Shown here: piece by piece, positions 6,968 to 10,692 of the stretch
Position numbering within the stretch: the stretch's first letter is position 1
Layout: every line of letters begins with the position of its first letter
NCBI GenBank assembly: GCA_003153655.1
Contig: PMAK01000027.1
Location: 54,171 to 64,862, forward strand
DNA from: Phycisphaerales bacterium
GTDB lineage: Bacteria > Planctomycetota > Phycisphaerae > Tepidisphaerales > Tepidisphaeraceae
Direction of reading: 5' to 3'
Length of the DNA: 10,692 bases
Translations under genes and position numbers: made by a program
Notes under the pieces: model-generated
Told to the model about the DNA's origin: nothing
Databases searched by the model: none
Seen by the model: the letters and a program-made list of their open reading frames with translations, nothing else

Positions 6968-8298
6968 ATTTCTCTTTCCCATACTCCCCCAATCGTCGCT
7001 ATCTCACCGGCATAGATTATTTGATGGGGGCGATGACTTACGGGGTGGGACGCCACACGGGGATTGGCATTTTTTCGCAGGCGATCCTCGAAGTTGAAGG
7101 CGCGCTCTCTGAAAAATCCCTGCGCGATGCGCTCGATCAAATTTTGAGCAGGATTCCCCTGCTCCACGGCCGGCAGTTCCGCGATTGGCAGAACCTCGCG
7201 CCCTATTGGGAAATGCCCGCGGCGGCGAAGGGTTCCGAAATTCCTCTCCACGTCGTTGATCTGCAGGCCCATGAATCCCAGCGGGCGGACCAACTGCTGG
7301 CGGACCATGGCAATGCGCCGTTTGACGCGGATTGGCGTCATGCGAGATTTTTGCTCGTGCGATTGGGGCAGGAACGATCGCAGCTGGGCGTGGTGTTTGA
7401 TCATCGGCTCTTCGACGCGTTCGCGGCCGAGACATTTTTTCGATTAATCGATCTTACCTGGCAGGGAAAGCTGGATGAGGTCGCGCCGCGCATCAAGCAA
7501 ACCGAGCCCGCGCACGCGGATAACTGGATCCGGCGATTCAAATCCGGGCAGACGCTCAATCGGCTCCATCTTCAGATTAAGAAACTGGAAGTCTGCCATC
7601 TGCCGAGACCTCCGGGAAAGGGTTTTCGGCCAAATCGCTTTGTGCATGATGAATTAACGCCGGAGGAATCGGCGGAGTTTATTCGCAAGGCCGGTGCGGA
7701 GATCAGCGTGCCCATCATCTCCCCATCGGTGACGGCGCGAGCTGTTTTGGCATTACGACAGGTTCTTCCATCCATGTCCGCCACCGGACTTGATTACATG
7801 ATCTTCACGACCGCCAACCTGCGGGTGCCCGGACAGGAATGGGAGACATTTCTCTTCAATCACATCGCCCTGCTGCCGTTCTGGCTATCGTCGCAAGGCG
7901 ATACAAATACGAAAAATGCCGCGATTGAGATTCGGGACCAATTCTTTGAGCATATGAAAAAGCAGGTTCCGTTTGCGCTGGATGACGCGGCCGCGCTGGG
8001 GCGGATCATGCCGCATTTTATTGGCGGGCGGTTGCTGCCGATCATGGCGTCGGGGAGGATTTGCTCGTTTTATTTTGCGTGTCTGCGCGATTCGGGTTTT
8101 TCAGGAGAGACATTTCTGGGGTTGCCCACCGTCAATCTGATTCACAAGCCGCTGGCTCTTTCGCCGCCGGGGTTGAATATCTGCCTGACTTATTTTCGCG
8201 GGCACTTCAATCTGATCGTTTCCTATATCGAGGGGTATATGGACGATCCGACGGCGAGGCGACTGATGCGGGAATTCAAGGCGTCGCTTTTGCGGTAG
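6964..8298 (+). CDS. Stand-alone HxxxD acyltransferase (condensation-domain / CoA-dependent acyltransferase superfamily)
   Basis: A 444-residue protein with the two-lobed chloramphenicol-acetyltransferase-like plan. The N-terminal half opens RRYLTGIDYLMGAM and has ALSEKSLRDALDQILSRIPLLHGR (48-70), the usual first helix and P-L-R element of this superfamily. GVVFDHRLFDAFAAETFF (142-159) holds the active-site motif as D-H-x-x-x-D: catalytic His147 and structural Asp151 are present, but the first His of HHxxxDG is Asp and the Gly is Ala. The C-terminal half has FTTANLRVP (281-289), then PGLNICLTYFRGHFNLIVSY (402-421), like the latch and core strands of wax-ester-synthase and condensation-type enzymes. 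It should transfer an acyl group from an ACP or CoA to an alcohol or amine. The TTG start overlaps the ACP stop; using ATG 7024 instead would remove the conserved opening. The acceptor is unknown. Confidence 0.75.
   Translation: MNFSFPYSPNRRYLTGIDYLMGAMTYGVGRHTGIGIFSQAILEVEGALSEKSLRDALDQILSRIPLLHGRQFRDWQNLAPYWEMPAAAKGSEIPLHVVDLQAHESQRADQLLADHGNAPFDADWRHARFLLVRLGQERSQLGVVFDHRLFDAFAAETFFRLIDLTWQGKLDEVAPRIKQTEPAHADNWIRRFKSGQTLNRLHLQIKKLEVCHLPRPPGKGFRPNRFVHDELTPEESAEFIRKAGAEISVPIISPSVTARAVLALRQVLPSMSATGLDYMIFTTANLRVPGQEWETFLFNHIALLPFWLSSQGDTNTKNAAIEIRDQFFEHMKKQVPFALDDAAALGRIMPHFIGGRLLPIMASGRICSFYFACLRDSGFSGETFLGLPTVNLIHKPLALSPPGLNICLTYFRGHFNLIVSYIEGYMDDPTARRLMREFKASLLR
8276..8298. other. 23-bp overlap of convergent coding ends
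   Basis: The acyltransferase stop TAG is at 8296-8298 on the plus strand. The second ligase's stop TGA (read on the minus strand) is at 8278-8276. Both genes keep coding through the shared 23 bp, and no hairpin plus T-run terminator lies between them. Confidence 0.9.
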
Positions 8299-9724
8299 CG
8301 CCGCGGGCGAGCTTTCCGCTGACGGTTTTTGGGAGTGAATTTACCTCGCGGAATTCCACCGGCACCTTGTATGACGACAGCCGCTTGAAGCAATGGGCGC
8401 GCAATTCTCCGATGATCTTGGCCGGATCGATGATGTTCGGCGCGATGACCACATGAGCCACGGGCGTCTGGCCATATTGCGGATGTTCTTTGCCTGATAC
8501 CAGCGATTCCTTGACACCCGGCATCAGGTTGATGATCTCCTCGACTTCTTCGGGAAAGACCTTCATCCCCGCGCAGACGATGACCGTTTTGCTGCGGCCG
8601 AGCAGAGACAGGCGACCCGATTCGTCCACGCGGCCGAGATCGCCCGTGTCGAACCAGCCATTCCGCAACACTTCTTCGCGGAGACGCCAGGGTGAGAAAT
8701 AGGCGTCGAACATCCCTTTGCCTTTGACCAACACTTCGCCGACGCCTTCATGGTCGGGATTTTCGATCTGCACCTGATAATCCGGCAGAGCGCGGCCGAC
8801 GGTATTTTTGCCGGCGGTTCCGGCTTCGGTGTTGATGAACGGCAGGCCGATTTCGATGATGCCATATGCCTCGGACGGCGTGAATCCAAATTTCTGCGAG
8901 AACTGCGAAAAGATTTCCGGCGGCATCTTCATCGACGTGCTGATCGCCATCCGGACATCTTTCAGTGAATCGGGCGCAACCAGTTTCGACACGGCCAGCA
9001 GATAGAAATGGACGGGCGAGCCGTAGATGAATGTGAGACGGACATTTTTTGCCGCCTCGAGCACGGAGAATGGGAAGCGCTGATTGGCAACGACGATTGT
9101 CGCCGAGTGGCGCAGGAATAGCAGAATCGAAACCACGAAATGATGACTCATTCCCAGGACCCAGAGGATTACGTCGGTATCGGAAATGCCCAGGCCGCGG
9201 TTGGCGGCGTCTGTCCGATCCTCAATGGAACGGTGCGAGATGACAACGCCTTTGCTTTCGCCGGTGGTTCCGGAGGAGAAGCGAATGAAGGCTGCGCCCA
9301 GATCGCGGCAGCGTTCATCGAGCGCTGGATCGGCCTCGCGCTGTCGCCAGTGGAATAGCTCGTCGATCTTTTCGGCGGCTTCATCGCCCGCGGCGGGCGG
9401 CAGTTTGGTATGCGTCAGCACGCCGTTGACGTCGATCCGCTCGATCGTTTCGAGAATCTCGCCAGGGGCGAGTGAATCGGCGATGGGAACGACAGCCGCG
9501 CCGCAATCCAGCAGGGCCAGCGCGCCGATGACGTAATCGATTCCATCGGCACATCGAAATGCGATCCGCTGGCCTGCAACTATATTTCTCGAAGAGAGAA
9601 CTTTGGCGAAAGTTGTAATGCGATTCAGAAGCTCGCCGTAGGTGATGGTGCGGGAACCTTCGACGATGGCGGTTCTGTCCGCGAACGGGGCGCTTTCACG
9701 GCGAATCATCTCGACAATATTCAT
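8276..9724 (-). CDS. Adenylate-forming acyl-CoA/acyl-ACP ligase (ANL superfamily), complete
   Basis: A 482-residue predicted cytosolic ligase. Motifs in order: RTITYGELLNRI (25-36), the P-loop FIRFSSGTTGESKG (147-159), EAYGIIEIG (285-293, A5), GWFDTGDLGRVDESGRLSLLGRSKTVIVCAGMK in pieces (A7 TGD at 359-361, hinge GRSK 376-379), and LPKTVSGKLAR with catalytic Lys471. All expected residues are present. The frame is open upstream to 9919, but that extension is out of family and lies inside the glycosyltransferase gene. ATG 9724, whose ATGA overlaps that gene's stop, gives the usual N-terminus MNIVEMIRRESAPFADRTAI. It is probably translationally coupled to the glycosyltransferase. It shares only the family motifs with the left-edge ligase, so the two likely activate different acids. 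The substrate is not predictable here; 4-hydroxybenzoate-like or fatty acids are both possible. Confidence 0.92.
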   Translation of the reverse strand: MNIVEMIRRESAPFADRTAIVEGSRTITYGELLNRITTFAKVLSSRNIVAGQRIAFRCADGIDYVIGALALLDCGAAVVPIADSLAPGEILETIERIDVNGVLTHTKLPPAAGDEAAEKIDELFHWRQREADPALDERCRDLGAAFIRFSSGTTGESKGVVISHRSIEDRTDAANRGLGISDTDVILWVLGMSHHFVVSILLFLRHSATIVVANQRFPFSVLEAAKNVRLTFIYGSPVHFYLLAVSKLVAPDSLKDVRMAISTSMKMPPEIFSQFSQKFGFTPSEAYGIIEIGLPFINTEAGTAGKNTVGRALPDYQVQIENPDHEGVGEVLVKGKGMFDAYFSPWRLREEVLRNGWFDTGDLGRVDESGRLSLLGRSKTVIVCAGMKVFPEEVEEIINLMPGVKESLVSGKEHPQYGQTPVAHVVIAPNIIDPAKIIGELRAHCFKRLSSYKVPVEFREVNSLPKTVSGKLARGATAKATP

Positions 9725-10692
9725 GTTGGGTTCCCCGCGATCGGCAGGAGCGAGCGGAATTGCCTCGCGACGCCGTAGACCAGGATTGCCAGCAGCGGCG
9801 AAACAATGAAAGCCACGATATGCGATCCCACGTACCATCGCAGAAACGGGCTGGCGTCTGGATGCAGCACGGACCGCCCGACGCTCAGGCAAAATTGCGG
9901 CAGCGCAGGCGACAGGCAAATCAGCAGATTCGCCAGCACCATGATTTTATTGAGATGACATCGCATCGCGACATAGAGTACGACGATCGGTCCCCACGGC
10001 CAAAGCAGTGTGCTTAATAAAACGGTGAGCGCGGCCGCGGCGGATAGTCCGAGCGGGCTGGAGTTCTGCTTGCAAATATCCTTGAACCATTCACCCGGCG
10101 TTCGGCGCGGCGGCCTTGGCAAATCTGGTATTCGCCGATGCGGGATCGGCGTCAGCAGGCGGCGCAGCACGAGCCGGGTGTGAATCAGTGATATGCGAAG
10201 GTTGTCCATGAAGGGCCGGAAATGGGAAACCCGTTTGTCGCCCGCGAAATATTCCACGCGAATCGGCACCGATTCGACGGTCATGCCGGCCCAGACCGCC
10301 CGCGAGATGATCTCCATCTCAAAATTATAGCGGCGGGTTGCGAGCTTTAGATTCAGTACAGGCTGCACCGGATAGACGCGAAACCCGCTTTGGGTATCGC
10401 GGAGCATTGCGCCGCATTCGACGCAGATCCAAAAATCGGAGAAATCGCGCCCGAAGAGACTCGACCGCGGCATCTCGCCGATGATTTTGTCGCGCGACCC
10501 GAGGAGGATCGTGCCCGGCGCAACGCGCGGGAGAAACGCGGGAATGTCTTCGGGAAAATGCTGGCCGTCGCCGTCGATGGTTAGAAGATATTGAGCGCCG
10601 CGCTCGGCTGCGAATTCAAAGGCTGTCAGCAGCGCCGCGCCTTTGCCGCGATTGGATGGATGGCGAATGACCGTCACATCCAGCGGCTTGAG
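9721..10692 (-). CDS. Family-2 glycosyltransferase fused to a DUF2062 membrane domain, 5'-truncated
   Basis: The frame is open to the right edge, so the start is missing. The visible LKPLDVTVIRHPSNRGKGAA is already inside the GT-A fold and lacks the first 40 or so residues. Visible length is 323 residues. NRGKGAALLTAFEFA and LLTIDGDGQH, with the DxD-type metal-binding motif, are typical of dolichyl-phosphate-mannose-synthase-like GT2 enzymes, followed by MLRDTQSGFRVYP and YNFEMEII. The C-terminal part (roughly the last 110 residues) is hydrophobic with several predicted membrane helices. It matches the DUF2062 pattern by eye (SSPLGLSAAAALTVLLST, an NK pair in HLNKIMVLANLL, a Pro-rich LSPALPQF). 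It would transfer a sugar to a lipid-type acceptor at the inner membrane. Glycosyltransferases also occur in flexirubin and aryl-polyene clusters, which fits the neighbours, but a separate lipid role is possible. Confidence 0.85.
   Translation of the reverse strand, partial: LKPLDVTVIRHPSNRGKGAALLTAFEFAAERGAQYLLTIDGDGQHFPEDIPAFLPRVAPGTILLGSRDKIIGEMPRSSLFGRDFSDFWICVECGAMLRDTQSGFRVYPVQPVLNLKLATRRYNFEMEIISRAVWAGMTVESVPIRVEYFAGDKRVSHFRPFMDNLRISLIHTRLVLRRLLTPIPHRRIPDLPRPPRRTPGEWFKDICKQNSSPLGLSAAAALTVLLSTLLWPWGPIVVLYVAMRCHLNKIMVLANLLICLSPALPQFCLSVGRSVLHPDASPFLRWYVGSHIVAFIVSPLLAILVYGVARQFRSLLPIAGNPT

Noticed and set aside
6736..7404. 222-codon open frame on the minus strand across the second ACP and acyltransferase genes
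   Set aside because: It is antisense to two genes with clear motifs, its translation shows no recognisable domain, and long antisense frames are expected from the GC-rich codon pattern.
9725..9919. In-frame N-terminal extension of the minus-strand ligase
   Set aside because: It would add 65 Arg/Ala-rich residues lying inside the glycosyltransferase gene; ATG 9724 gives the standard family N-terminus.
1..10692. Ladderane-type lipid cluster, because of the KS pair, ACPs and methyltransferase
   Set aside because: No radical-SAM or phytoene-desaturase-like genes are present; the halogenase-type enzyme, the KS/CLF pair and the ligases fit an aryl-polyene-like pathway better.

Overview
The window is a dense, moderately GC-rich piece of a bacterial chromosome. 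It encodes part of a type II (discrete-enzyme) fatty-acid/polyketide-like pathway of the aryl-polyene / flexirubin / xanthomonadin kind. An outer-membrane beta-barrel candidate, a lipid-type glycosyltransferase and the pathway type point to a Gram-negative (diderm) organism. The phylum cannot be fixed from sequence alone. The gene mix, the frequent GTG/TTG starts and the weak Shine-Dalgarno sites would fit Planctomycetota or Verrucomicrobiota, but this is a low-confidence impression.

Layout. The plus strand (1-8298) carries an adenylate-forming acyl ligase cut by the left edge (3-1247), a UbiE-like methyltransferase (1331-2080), a small exported PagL-like beta-barrel (2095-2688), a flavin-dependent halogenase-type oxidoreductase (2755-4140), an acyl carrier protein (4180-4464), a catalytically complete ketosynthase (4461-5660), a ketosynthase-like chain-length-factor candidate lacking the nucleophile (5657-6652), a second acyl carrier protein (6707-6967) and a stand-alone HxxxD acyltransferase of the condensation-domain superfamily (6964-8298). 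The minus strand carries a glycosyltransferase-2/DUF2062 fusion cut by the right edge (9721-10692), followed by a second adenylate-forming ligase (8276-9724). The two transcription units converge and overlap by 23 bp at their 3' ends. No gap between genes exceeds 100 bp. I saw no RNA gene, insertion sequence or CRISPR.

How the genes may work together (inference). One ligase activates an aryl or acyl starter. The ACPs carry it while the KS/CLF-like pair extends the chain. The methyltransferase and halogenase-type enzyme decorate an aromatic head group; chlorinated or methylated heads are known in flexirubins and bromination in xanthomonadins. The HxxxD acyltransferase releases the chain onto an alcohol or amine acceptor. 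The glycosyltransferase and beta-barrel may belong to the lipid or outer-membrane end of the pathway. Ketoreductase, dehydratase, thioesterase and exporter genes expected for such a pathway are absent here, so the cluster probably continues past one or both edges.

Most worth checking: a variant-B-type halogenase signature beside dedicated carrier proteins; a ketosynthase homologue with Glu at the Cys position; a free-standing condensation-like acyltransferase with a DHxxxD motif; and a possible leaderless promoter directly in front of the halogenase gene.
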